A DNA stretch of 33,648 bases from an uncultured beta proteobacterium (GCA_903867305.1 CAIPQU010000060.1:1-33648); one strand, 5' to 3'. Shown: positions 24,624 through 31,777, counted from the stretch's first letter. Notes: a model not told the origin generated them from the sequence alone. Numbers and translations are program-made.

Positions 24624-25357
24624 TGTTTAGAGCTAAGTACCAAGGCTAATGAATTTTTACCGTAATTGGCTGCTTGTTCAAAATCATGTAAACGCGTATT
24701 GGCTAAAAAATCTTTTACCGTTGCGAGTGCGGGAATCGATCTTGCACGCAGTTGCGTTAGAAGCTTTTCCTGAGCAAAAGACAAATCTGCTAAAGCAACA
24801 ACTTCGCTGACTAATCCAATATCACAAGCTTTTTGTGCTGATATAAAAGTATTGGTATATACCAACCAACTGAGTGCTTTAGGTCCAACTCGATCCATGA
24901 CAGTCGCCATCGCTAATGTGGGTGGCATGTCAGTTAATAATTCAGGAAATGAAAATTTGGCATTGTCCGCTGCAATCGTTATATCTGCAGAACCTGCTAA
25001 GGCGGCACCAAATCCATTAGCCTCACCTTGAACAATCGCCACAACAGGAACTTGTATCGCCCGAATAGCACCATAAACCTTAGTGATTGGCCCCATCATT
25101 TTGTCACGTAATTGCAAGGGGGTGGGAACCGGCCCATCCATCGACTTTTTACCACCGTCACGCCCTTGACAGAAATGGTCGCCGTTCGCATTAATCAATA
25201 CCGCCTTCAGCGTAGGATTAACAGAAGCCTGTTCAAATAAATCACCTAAGATCGTCACCACACTTTGAGGAATTTTATTTCCTGTTTCTGGCATATTTAA
25301 GGTGATAAAAAAAACATCATTTTCTAATTTTGATAAAACTGTAGATGTTTCCATCAT
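24620..25357 (-). CDS. Enoyl-CoA hydratase/isomerase (crotonase) family protein
   Basis: The 245-residue protein has the crotonase oxyanion-hole segments HFCQGRDGG (63-69) and NGFGAALAGSADI (about 114-126), followed by AKFSFPEL. In classical enoyl-CoA hydratase the second segment carries a catalytic Glu (GGGCELA). Here that position is Ala (GFGAALA), while the Glu of FPEL near residue 139 is kept. It may therefore be an isomerase, hydrolase or other crotonase rather than a standard hydratase. AGGA eight bases before ATG 25357 supports the start. It lies between the dioxygenase beta subunit (29-base gap) and Bug4 (four-base overlap). A CoA-linked step in a ring-acid pathway would fit, although no CoA ligase is in the window. 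Confidence 0.87.
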   Translation of the reverse strand: MMETSTVLSKLENDVFFITLNMPETGNKIPQSVVTILGDLFEQASVNPTLKAVLINANGDHFCQGRDGGKKSMDGPVPTPLQLRDKMMGPITKVYGAIRAIQVPVVAIVQGEANGFGAALAGSADITIAADNAKFSFPELLTDMPPTLAMATVMDRVGPKALSWLVYTNTFISAQKACDIGLVSEVVALADLSFAQEKLLTQLRARSIPALATVKDFLANTRLHDFEQAANYGKNSLALVLSSKQ

Positions 25358-25386
25358 TCTATAAGTCCTTTAGATATTTTCTGAAT

Positions 25387-25884
25387 TTAAACGGGATAAA
25401 CTAGGGAAGTTGGAAGAAGAATAGAGTCATATACACAGACCCTTTCTCGTAATTTATAGTCGCCGTTCTCGAGCACAATTTGATCGATATAACGACCAGA
25501 TAATAAAATTTGAGTTTTAAAATCAATCACTGTCTCAACGACTAAAACATTAGCTTGAGAATGAATGATCTCACCATCGATGCGATCAATTTTTACGCCA
25601 GATATCATGTGGCGAAAATACCTTGGTCGGTACAAGGTCGAGTCCCGCAGAGCTAATACTCGATCCCGCAACATACCGATACTCTCGCTGTGCCATACCG
25701 CAATGGGTAAATCTAACTCATGATTCTCACGAGAAATAATGCGGTATAAACATGGATCAGCAAAAAAAGTGAGCCATTGATTTAAGTTATCTTGATCCAA
25801 TGCCAAAGCATAATCATGATATAAATTTTGAATCTGGTCTTTTAAAATAATTTGTTTGATAGGGTCTTGCTGCAATCCACTCAT
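25387..25884 (-). CDS. Aromatic-ring-hydroxylating dioxygenase, beta subunit
   Basis: The 165-residue NTF2-like small subunit has the pattern FFADPCLYRIISREN, the Arg/Tyr-rich RPRYFRHMISGVKID and a C-terminal strand set ending KLRERVCVYDS. Beta subunits shape the alpha3beta3 hexamer and carry no metal. Its start overlaps the alpha-subunit stop by four bases (ATGA), the usual arrangement for equal-stoichiometry partners. The length is typical. It helps assign the pair to the two-component or three-component dioxygenases acting on aromatic acids. Confidence 0.9.
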   Translation of the reverse strand: MSGLQQDPIKQIILKDQIQNLYHDYALALDQDNLNQWLTFFADPCLYRIISRENHELDLPIAVWHSESIGMLRDRVLALRDSTLYRPRYFRHMISGVKIDRIDGEIIHSQANVLVVETVIDFKTQILLSGRYIDQIVLENGDYKLRERVCVYDSILLPTSLVYPV

Positions 25885-27137
25885 AATTCCATCACCTTCT
25901 TGTAATGCTGATAAAAGCCTCGAATCGCAACTTCCGTAATCATATGATCGGTATCTTTAATTTCTTTCCCCCCCATCTCTAAAACAGCTTGATGATTATC
26001 ATAGGGAAACATACCTGTTTGTGACATAGCTAATACCTCACCATCATCCACTGAAACCAATCCAGAAGGGCCCATCAAGTTTGCCTGACGCACCCTTCTT
26101 CGCACCATCTCTTCTGAATCATCAGCATAACCAAAGAATGTCCAATGTAATTCAAACACACCAGGGCTGCGTGGAACAATTTGTCGCATCGCTAGAGTAT
26201 TCGATTGTTGCTGAACAATAATATTCGGAAATAAAGTTAACATAACAACACTGTTATTACCCGGAAACTCTTTAACCACATCTAAAAGATTAGGGTCCTC
26301 TAACGTAAAGTTGCTTCTTAGATTATTTTTCATTTCTTGTGCAGCTTCAGCTGATGCTTGTCCAGCTCTTCGACTAATTAAGGCACTATGGCGTCCTGTC
26401 TCATCCATTTCGACTGCCGACTCTTGGTCCATCCGAAATAACCCAAAAGTCATTAAAAAAACATGTAAGACGCTTGCATGATAAGGATCTTTAATATTCT
26501 CAAACATGAGTTTCCAATTGCAATCAATGCTTTGCCGTTCATAGCCTAATACTCTTAACTTTCGCCCATCAAAAACTCGATCAAAATAAGCTAACATATT
26601 GGGGCCGATATAGTCCTCAAAATTCTCTACTTGGTGATCAAAGCTGGCAAAGATCACGCCATTTCGAACATGTGATTTTAGTGCCCTCACCGCATGTTGC
26701 GTGAGATCAAAATCTTCTGGCATACCACCCTGTTTTTTATAGCCACGGCGAAATGGAATACCAACTAACTTGCCTTTTAAATCATAATTCCATTGATGGT
26801 AGGGACATGTGAAACTTTCAGCATTACCCCTAGCTTCTTTACAAAAAGCAACGCCCCGATGAGCACAACTATTGGCAATAACATTAATAGAACCATCTTT
26901 GTCGCGAACCACAATGACTGGGCGATCACCGACAGAAGTTCGAACATAATCGCCAGGGTTCGGAATTTCAACCTCAAAAGCAACGTAATTCCAACTCGGG
27001 CCACCAAATATTTTTTCTTGTTCACGCCGATAAATTTCTTCATCGGTATAAACCCAAAAAGGGACTCTAATTGGCCCCTCATCAGGCCAATGATATTCAG
27101 AGGGTATATGCGACATTACTTTACTAACATCATTCAA
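25881..27137 (-). CDS. Aromatic-ring-hydroxylating dioxygenase, Rieske alpha subunit
   Basis: The catalytic subunit of a Rieske non-heme iron dioxygenase has the cluster motif CAHRGVAFC then CPYHQW (Cys91/His93 and Cys111/His114). The mononuclear iron site is DPYHASVLH (bridging Asp217, His220, His225), with a C-terminal Asp ligand likely in GLVSVDDGE. The N-terminus PFWVYTDEEIYRREQEKIF and length near 418 resemble the benzoate, anthranilate and salicylate group, so the substrate is probably an aromatic acid. Start choice: TTG 27137 has GGAG seven bases upstream. TTG 27143 is too close to that site and ATG 27116 (MSHIP) lacks one. No reductase or ferredoxin gene is nearby. Bug5 ends 13 bases upstream of the chosen start. 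Confidence 0.92.
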   Translation of the reverse strand: MNDVSKVMSHIPSEYHWPDEGPIRVPFWVYTDEEIYRREQEKIFGGPSWNYVAFEVEIPNPGDYVRTSVGDRPVIVVRDKDGSINVIANSCAHRGVAFCKEARGNAESFTCPYHQWNYDLKGKLVGIPFRRGYKKQGGMPEDFDLTQHAVRALKSHVRNGVIFASFDHQVENFEDYIGPNMLAYFDRVFDGRKLRVLGYERQSIDCNWKLMFENIKDPYHASVLHVFLMTFGLFRMDQESAVEMDETGRHSALISRRAGQASAEAAQEMKNNLRSNFTLEDPNLLDVVKEFPGNNSVVMLTLFPNIIVQQQSNTLAMRQIVPRSPGVFELHWTFFGYADDSEEMVRRRVRQANLMGPSGLVSVDDGEVLAMSQTGMFPYDNHQAVLEMGGKEIKDTDHMITEVAIRGFYQHYKKVMEL

Positions 27138-27150
27138 AATCAATCTCCAT

Positions 27151-28131
27151 TTACTTAGGTGTAATACCGGCTTTTTTAGCCGTATTTTTTAAAGATTCTG
27201 CATCAATATCCAGTGCTTTTTTAAAAGCCTCTGAACCTTGTCCAATGGGTTCAACACCAATAAGAGCTAGCTTTTGAATAATATCTGGCTCTTTCATAAT
27301 TTCAGCAAACTCTGAATTTAATTTATCAATGACGTTTTGTGGCGTACCCGGCTTACCAATAACGCCAAGTAAAAAAGCATAATCAAAATCCTTGATCCCT
27401 TGCCCCATCGGCTTAATATTCGGTGCCAGTGAAGATACGTTAGCACTTGCTGAGGCCAATATTCTTATACGGTCAGTGGCAACAAAACCAGCCAATGAAG
27501 GCATCGCTGCTAAAACACAATCGACTTGACCGGCAACGACTGCAGGAACTGACTGTCCCGTTCCTTTGTAGGGTACATGAAGGAGTTTCATACCAAAGGC
27601 TATTTGCATCGCTTCAATGGTTAAATGATGCAAAGATCCTTCACCAGAAGAGCCACAGCTTACTTCTCCGGGCTTTGACTTCGCCAAAGCGACAAATTCG
27701 TCGAAAGTTTTCGCAGGAACATTAATATTTACTGCAAGAAAAAAAGGTGCTTTTGCAATGTAAGAAATCGGTAAAAAATCTTTCTTTACATCATAGGGTA
27801 CTTTACTAAAAACTAAAGGAGTAATGGATAACATTGCACTATCTGAGAATATAAAAGTGTAGCCATCGGCTGGAAGTCCAAGCAAAGCTTGCCCTGCAAC
27901 AATACCTCCTCCACCAGGCAAATTATCAATAATGACTGGTTGCCCAATACGCTCAGACAATCTTTGCCCTACTCTACGAATCACCGAATCTGGAAGGCCG
28001 CCAACTGCGTATGGCACGATAAACTTAATTCCTTTTGTAGGATAGGTCTCAGCCGCGTATATGGACGGTTGAATAAAACCAAAAGACAATAGTAATGCAG
28101 CAAAAGCATTGAATATATAAGAATATTTCAT
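27151..28131 (-). CDS. Bug5: TctC-family periplasmic solute receptor, first gene of the dioxygenase operon
   Basis: The protein is 326 residues from ATG 28131, with AAGGG six bases upstream and a signal ending IYA-AE. Bug blocks are IKFIVPYAVGGLPDSVIRRV (PYAVGG replaces the usual PPGG), DNLPGGGGIVAGQALLG, PADGYTFIFSDSA, HVPYKGTGQSVPAVVAGQVD and LIGVEPIGQGSE. The frame stays open upstream to an ATG at 28290 that also has a good GGGAG site. The extra 53 residues are basic and would bury the signal peptide, so the shorter start is preferred. It leads the run of Rieske alpha, beta, crotonase, Bug4, UbiD and lipoprotein. Confidence 0.92.
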   Translation of the reverse strand: MKYSYIFNAFAALLLSFGFIQPSIYAAETYPTKGIKFIVPYAVGGLPDSVIRRVGQRLSERIGQPVIIDNLPGGGGIVAGQALLGLPADGYTFIFSDSAMLSITPLVFSKVPYDVKKDFLPISYIAKAPFFLAVNINVPAKTFDEFVALAKSKPGEVSCGSSGEGSLHHLTIEAMQIAFGMKLLHVPYKGTGQSVPAVVAGQVDCVLAAMPSLAGFVATDRIRILASASANVSSLAPNIKPMGQGIKDFDYAFLLGVIGKPGTPQNVIDKLNSEFAEIMKEPDIIQKLALIGVEPIGQGSEAFKKALDIDAESLKNTAKKAGITPK

Positions 28132-28375
28132 AAAGAACCCTTTATAAAAACGATTCAATCTGTAAGAAGAATCGACATAAGGCAAAGAAGAAAATTTTCT
28201 TTTCATATCCGAAAAAGATGTTTTGATTGGTGCAGATCTAAAAATACGCCATCTAGTTATCGCAAGAGTGGTTATAGCTCCAAATTGCATTCATTGCTCC
28301 CTAATTTTTTAACAAGGATACAGCACTTTACTCCAACTTCCTATGAGCACATTTCCCTAAACACCCCAATTAAAC
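28132..28375 (-). promoter_or_regulatory. Intergenic region expected to hold the dioxygenase-operon promoter
   Basis: These 244 bases separate Bug5 from the DUF3820 gene on the same strand. They are the longest non-coding stretch in the window and lie upstream of the seven-gene catabolic operon, so they should contain its promoter. On the minus strand an AGGGAG at about 28297-28302 sits six bases before an ATG at 28290 in frame with Bug5. No clear sigma-70 pair, palindromic operator or terminator hairpin could be picked out by eye. Confidence 0.35.
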
Positions 28376-28588
28376 CTACCGCTGTCGAAGATGGTCTAAA
28401 AGACTTCTGAGTTGATTATGATCAATTGTAAACATCAGCTCAAGCAACTCCCCTAACTCACCTTTGGGAAATCCTTCTCTAGCAAACCAAGCTAAATAAT
28501 GACCTGGAAGATCTGCAAGTTTTCGCCCAGCATACTTACCAAAAGGCATTTCCCATTCAATGAGCTTGATTAATGATTCAGGTTGCAA
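28376..28588 (-). CDS. Small DUF3820-type protein
   Basis: The 70-residue protein has the family core WEMPFGKYAGRKLADLPGHY, then WFAREGFPKGELGELLELM and a C-terminal leucine-rich helix. The full DUF3820 N-terminus (a residue pattern like PESLIKL before MPFG) begins at TTG 28588. No in-frame ATG lies upstream before a stop, so TTG is the start. The family is widespread in Proteobacteria and its function is not established; some members are listed as virulence-linked. It is cytosolic and divergent from the DUF1653-type gene over 44 bases. No functional link to the neighbouring catabolic genes is evident. Confidence 0.8.
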   Translation of the reverse strand: MQPESLIKLIEWEMPFGKYAGRKLADLPGHYLAWFAREGFPKGELGELLELMFTIDHNQLRSLLDHLRQR

Positions 28589-28632
28589 GATGAAGTTTTA
28601 TTAATGTTAATATGGATTGAAGGAGCATTTTG

Positions 28633-28842
28633 ATGAATCAAAAATTGAGTGATTTTTATCCTGGACAGCAAGTAAAACACCTCAAAACCGGTGGACTTTA
28701 TCGTATTTTACACTTAGCGAAAATAGAAGCTACACTCGAGGAAGTCTATGTCTATGAAGCACTTCGTAATCAGACTGTTTGGATTCGTCCTAAATCCGAA
28801 ATGCTCGATGGGCGATTTATACCTGATAATTCGATGATCTAA
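28633..28842 (+). CDS. Small DUF1653-like protein
   Basis: The 69-residue protein has the DUF1653 pattern: FYPGQQVKHLKTGGLYRILH, then a strand EEVYVYEAL and VWIRPKSEMLDGRF. These small beta-barrel proteins have no proven role. AGGAG seven bases before ATG 28633 is a good ribosome-binding site and rules out the TTG at 28630. The VOC gene starts 15 bases after its stop, so the two are probably one transcript. Confidence 0.78.
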   Translation: MNQKLSDFYPGQQVKHLKTGGLYRILHLAKIEATLEEVYVYEALRNQTVWIRPKSEMLDGRFIPDNSMI

Positions 28843-28857
28843 AGATAAGGAAAGTCT

Positions 28858-29346
28858 ATGCCGCTAAAGTTTATGGAACACATTTTGATCCTAACTCACG
28901 ACCCAGAAGGAACACGTGATTGGTTTTGCAATAATTTAGGCTTTGTCAGTGGGTATCATCCCGAGTTTGGTTTCCCAGTGTATTGGCTTTATATTGGTGA
29001 ACAAGATGTCGTTCATATTGGTAAAGCAAAATTTTCAGAGCATCAAAACACTTATCTGAGCACCCCCCAAGATGATGTGAAACAAGACTATTCAGGTGGT
29101 GGCAATCTAGGTTCAGGTCGGATTGACCATGTGTGCTTCAACTGTAGTGGGATGCTCGATTTTATTGAGCGCTTACAAAAAAATGGCGTCGACTTCAGTG
29201 AGCGTAAAGCCCATAATTCAGATTTATATCAGTTGTTTATGCGCGAACCGATTAATGGCATTAAAGTCGAACTCAACTTTTCTGCAGAAGAAGCCATTAA
29301 AGCTGGTCGTGTTCCGAGTTGGACTGATGTCGGTGCAACGAATTAA
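28858..29346 (+). CDS. VOC-superfamily metalloprotein (glyoxalase/extradiol dioxygenase fold)
   Basis: The 162-residue protein has two beta-alpha-beta-beta-beta units. Candidate metal ligands are His8 (FMEHILI), His53 (DVVHIGK), His91 (GRIDHVCF) and Glu139 (IKVELNF), matching ligand positions in VOC enzymes. Members include glyoxalase I, extradiol dioxygenases, epimerases and resistance proteins. The length fits a single-domain enzyme working as a dimer. AAGGA six bases before ATG supports the start. It follows the DUF1653-like gene and overlaps the convergent ModA-like gene by four bases. A ring-cleavage or lyase step for the dioxygenase product is possible but unproven. Confidence 0.83.
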   Translation: MPLKFMEHILILTHDPEGTRDWFCNNLGFVSGYHPEFGFPVYWLYIGEQDVVHIGKAKFSEHQNTYLSTPQDDVKQDYSGGGNLGSGRIDHVCFNCSGMLDFIERLQKNGVDFSERKAHNSDLYQLFMREPINGIKVELNFSAEEAIKAGRVPSWTDVGATN

Positions 29347-30113
29347 TCAATACCAGTGCGTTTAAAGAGTTCTTTTACCTTCGGGCTTTGTAAAAACTCG
29401 ATCAGTTGCTGAGTCTCCTTTGGATGAGTGGAGGATTTCATCACAGCTCCCGAGTATTCGGTGTAGTTCTGATAAGCGTCAGGTAATGGTCCGGCGTACT
29501 TCACGCCTTTAGATAGATTTAATTGAATCTCGGCAATCGCTCCAAAACCGATTTCATTGACTGAACCACGCGCTACGCGAGCTATCGTATCATCCCCATT
29601 AACAAAACGCTCTGTCTTTTTTTCTAATTGATCCGCAAGGCCAATTTTCTGAAACAATTGATCCATATATAAGCCTGTAGAAGCTTTGTTATAAATTAAT
29701 TTATCAGCTTTTAAAACTGCTTCTTTAAAGTTTTGAGGATTATTCATTAAAGGTACTACAGCATCTTTTTGCAACATAATACCCACCCCACCTTTACCCA
29801 ATAAAGCCATGGTTCCATCAACAAGTTTGATTTGATTTTCTGGTTGACTCATTAACTTCGTTGCCGTCAACATCAAATCTCCAGGGGCATTTTCTGCTAA
29901 TTTTTTTTGTAATTGAGGTGCTGTCCCATACTCTATGATCAATTTATTTCCTGAGCTACGCTCAAAGTCTTTGGCAAGTTCATGAAAAGCGGCTTCAAAT
30001 GGCCCACCACTATAGATCTTTAGTTCAACCCCATAAACAAATCCTGAAATCATAAAACATAAGCATGCAGCAAGATAACGTGACATAGTTTTCATCTGTG
30101 GAATCGCTTTCAT
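29343..30113 (-). CDS. Orphan ModA-like periplasmic substrate-binding protein
   Basis: The 256-residue protein has a signal (MSRYLAACLCFMISGFVYG) and the ModA/type 2 periplasmic-binding pattern: VELKIYSGGPFEAAFHELAKDFER, then APGDLMLTATKLM, NGDDTIARVARGSVNEIGF and VKELFKRTGID. It resembles molybdate-type binding proteins, but the first ligand loop is SGGPFEAA rather than the usual AASSL form, so the ligand may be organic. No ModB or ModC gene is adjacent. It starts three bases after the cupin stop and is coupled to it. Three in-frame ATGs (30113, 30095, 30086) are possible starts. A 10-base tandem duplication lies just upstream. Confidence 0.82.
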   Translation of the reverse strand: MKAIPQMKTMSRYLAACLCFMISGFVYGVELKIYSGGPFEAAFHELAKDFERSSGNKLIIEYGTAPQLQKKLAENAPGDLMLTATKLMSQPENQIKLVDGTMALLGKGGVGIMLQKDAVVPLMNNPQNFKEAVLKADKLIYNKASTGLYMDQLFQKIGLADQLEKKTERFVNGDDTIARVARGSVNEIGFGAIAEIQLNLSKGVKYAGPLPDAYQNYTEYSGAVMKSSTHPKETQQLIEFLQSPKVKELFKRTGID

Positions 30114-30133
30114 TGTTTAGAAATGTTTAGAAA
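30114..30133 (-). repeat. Perfect 10-base tandem duplication at the cupin/ModA-like junction
   Basis: Two adjacent perfect copies of TTTCTAAACA (minus strand) lie at 30124-30133 and 30114-30123, directly before ATG 30113. The cupin stop TAA falls inside the second copy. With one copy removed, the cupin frame would read AAA-CAA-TGA and overlap the downstream ATG as ATGA, the coupling form seen at several other junctions here. Confidence 0.85.
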
Positions 30134-30689
30134 TCTCAGGGTCAAATTTTCCATCAATTAAAACAAATAACATCTTGCACGGCTTGCCAGAACGATTGGC
30201 CCAGGCATGATTTGTTCCTCTTTCCACCAAAAAATCACCCGCTTTCATCAATCGTTCTTCTTTATCTAACACCAAATAGATTTCCCCCTCTAATACTAAG
30301 GCGTAATCAACCGTCTCCGTGCGATGCATTAAGGGATGACCACCAGAGCGGTAAGTTGATGCTTTATCCGTGCCCATAGCACCGAAGGCTGTCTTCGCCC
30401 CATCGGCATCTAATTTCTTTAACCATTCGCCTTCTGGTCCAAACTCGATAATACGAACCACACTACCATTTTTAGGGGGCTCTAATTGCAGCGGGGCACT
30501 TGTTGGATCTGGCTCATTATTAATTTGCGCAGGGGTTTCATGTGTTAACCATAAATTAGTTAAGTAGTAGCCCTCTCTCTTCGGGTTCGTTTTTACTGCT
30601 GGTGCTGGACCATCTTCAACAACGATCGCATTACCCTCATGATCATGGCCTGTCACAATTCTTCTTACATAACCTTTTTGCTGTTCCAT
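30117..30689 (-). CDS. Cupin-domain protein
   Basis: The 190-residue protein has a C-terminal single cupin (about residues 105-185). HPLMHRTETVDYALVLEGE supplies the first motif (two His and an acidic residue), GDFLVERGTNHAWANRSG supplies the second (His), and KMLFVLIDGKFDP ends the barrel. The ligands suit Fe, Mn or Zn. The N-terminal part (RRIVTGHDHEGNAIVVEDG) is typical of cupins found in aromatic and organic-acid catabolic clusters, where they act as isomerases, dioxygenases or sensors. The function here is not determinable. GAGAG before ATG supports the start. It is the first gene of a pair with the ModA-like protein, and divergent from the DHDPS-family gene over 151 bases. Confidence 0.83.
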   Translation of the reverse strand: MEQQKGYVRRIVTGHDHEGNAIVVEDGPAPAVKTNPKREGYYLTNLWLTHETPAQINNEPDPTSAPLQLEPPKNGSVVRIIEFGPEGEWLKKLDADGAKTAFGAMGTDKASTYRSGGHPLMHRTETVDYALVLEGEIYLVLDKEERLMKAGDFLVERGTNHAWANRSGKPCKMLFVLIDGKFDPEISKHF

Positions 30690-30840
30690 CGTGTCTCTCG
30701 TTTTCTAGTGATTTATCATTCTATCAAAAGATCGGCCACAAAACCCCCATGTTGAGAGAAGGCGAGATTTTTTAATGAAGTTATAAAACCCTTTAAGGAC
30801 ATACTGTAAAATCTCAAAGAGTTAATCATTAGGAGTTTTT

Positions 30841-31764
30841 ATGTATATTCCACATGGCGTTATTCCAGCGGTTCTATTACCATTCTTTGATGACTTTTCC
30901 ATCGATGAATCGAGTTACCGTGCTCACTTACGTGATGTCAGCAGCACACCTGGGATTTCAGCAATAACGACCAATGCCCATGCTTCAGAAGTTGCTTCCT
31001 GTACATTCGAAGAGCAAACACGCGTTCTCGATATCACGATGGATGAAGTTGGCTCAAAAACCCCTATTGTATGTGGTGTATATACCGAAGGAAGCCTTGA
31101 AGCACAAAGAATTGCCAAAATGGCAACCGCCCATGGTGCCTCAGCGCTTCTAGTCTTCCCACCAGCAATCTACTCTTTTGGACAACGTCCAGAAATGGCC
31201 GTCGAACATTTCAAACGCATTGCTGATGCAACCGACTTACCTCTCATTCTGTTTCAATACCCTCTAGCTGGTGGTCAAGGCTACCCGACGAGTACTCTAT
31301 TAAGAATACTCGATGAAGTTCCTAGTGTTCGCGCCATTAAAGACTGGTCAGCGAATCCACAGTTGCATGAAAGACAAATACGCTTATTACAAAGTAGAAC
31401 CCCCGTTGTGAATGTCTTAACGACGCATAGCTCTTGGTTGATGAGTTCAATTGTTTTAGGCTGTAATGGTCTTTTATCAGGAAGTGGATCTGTGATTGCT
31501 CCTCTACAGGCGTCGCTATTTGAAGCACTGCAAGCAAAAGACCTCGTAAAAGCCCAAGCGCTGAATGAAAGAATCTTTCAAATGACAGAGGTCTTTTATA
31601 CCGAACCTTGGGTTGATATGCATAACCGCATGAAAGAAGCACTTGTTTTATTAGGCAAATTACCACGCGCGGTAGTAAGACCGCCACTTATGAAAATTTC
31701 TGAGGCAGAAATCAGCCGTATTAAAAATGCATTAATCAAAGCCCAGTTATTAAAGTCTGACTAA
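30841..31764 (+). CDS. Dihydrodipicolinate synthase-family aldolase or hydratase
   Basis: The 307-residue TIM-barrel protein keeps the Schiff-base Lys167 (VRAIKDWS) and the partner Tyr140 (LILFQYPLAG). True DHDPS has GTTGE near residue 45; here the region reads TTNAHASEVASC, so the Thr-Thr pair is changed. The Arg that binds the pyruvate adduct in DHDPS (YNxPxR) is replaced by Gly (YPLAGG). It is therefore unlikely to make lysine precursor and more likely to act on a 2-oxo acid in catabolism, like other non-DapA family members. AGGAG five bases before ATG is a strong ribosome-binding site. It is divergent from the cupin pair and ends 13 bases before the convergent sensor-kinase stop. Confidence 0.85.
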   Translation: MYIPHGVIPAVLLPFFDDFSIDESSYRAHLRDVSSTPGISAITTNAHASEVASCTFEEQTRVLDITMDEVGSKTPIVCGVYTEGSLEAQRIAKMATAHGASALLVFPPAIYSFGQRPEMAVEHFKRIADATDLPLILFQYPLAGGQGYPTSTLLRILDEVPSVRAIKDWSANPQLHERQIRLLQSRTPVVNVLTTHSSWLMSSIVLGCNGLLSGSGSVIAPLQASLFEALQAKDLVKAQALNERIFQMTEVFYTEPWVDMHNRMKEALVLLGKLPRAVVRPPLMKISEAEISRIKNALIKAQLLKSD

Positions 31765-31777
31765 TTTGACAATCAGC

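Noticed and set aside
27132..27152. Six-codon frame starting ATG 27150 between Bug5 and the Rieske alpha gene, as a leader peptide
   Set aside because: It has no ribosome-binding site of its own and most likely reflects the GGAG region used by the alpha subunit.
28132..28290. Upstream 53-codon extension of Bug5 as a separate small gene
   Set aside because: It is in frame with Bug5 and has no stop, so it cannot be a separate gene; it is noted only as an alternative start.
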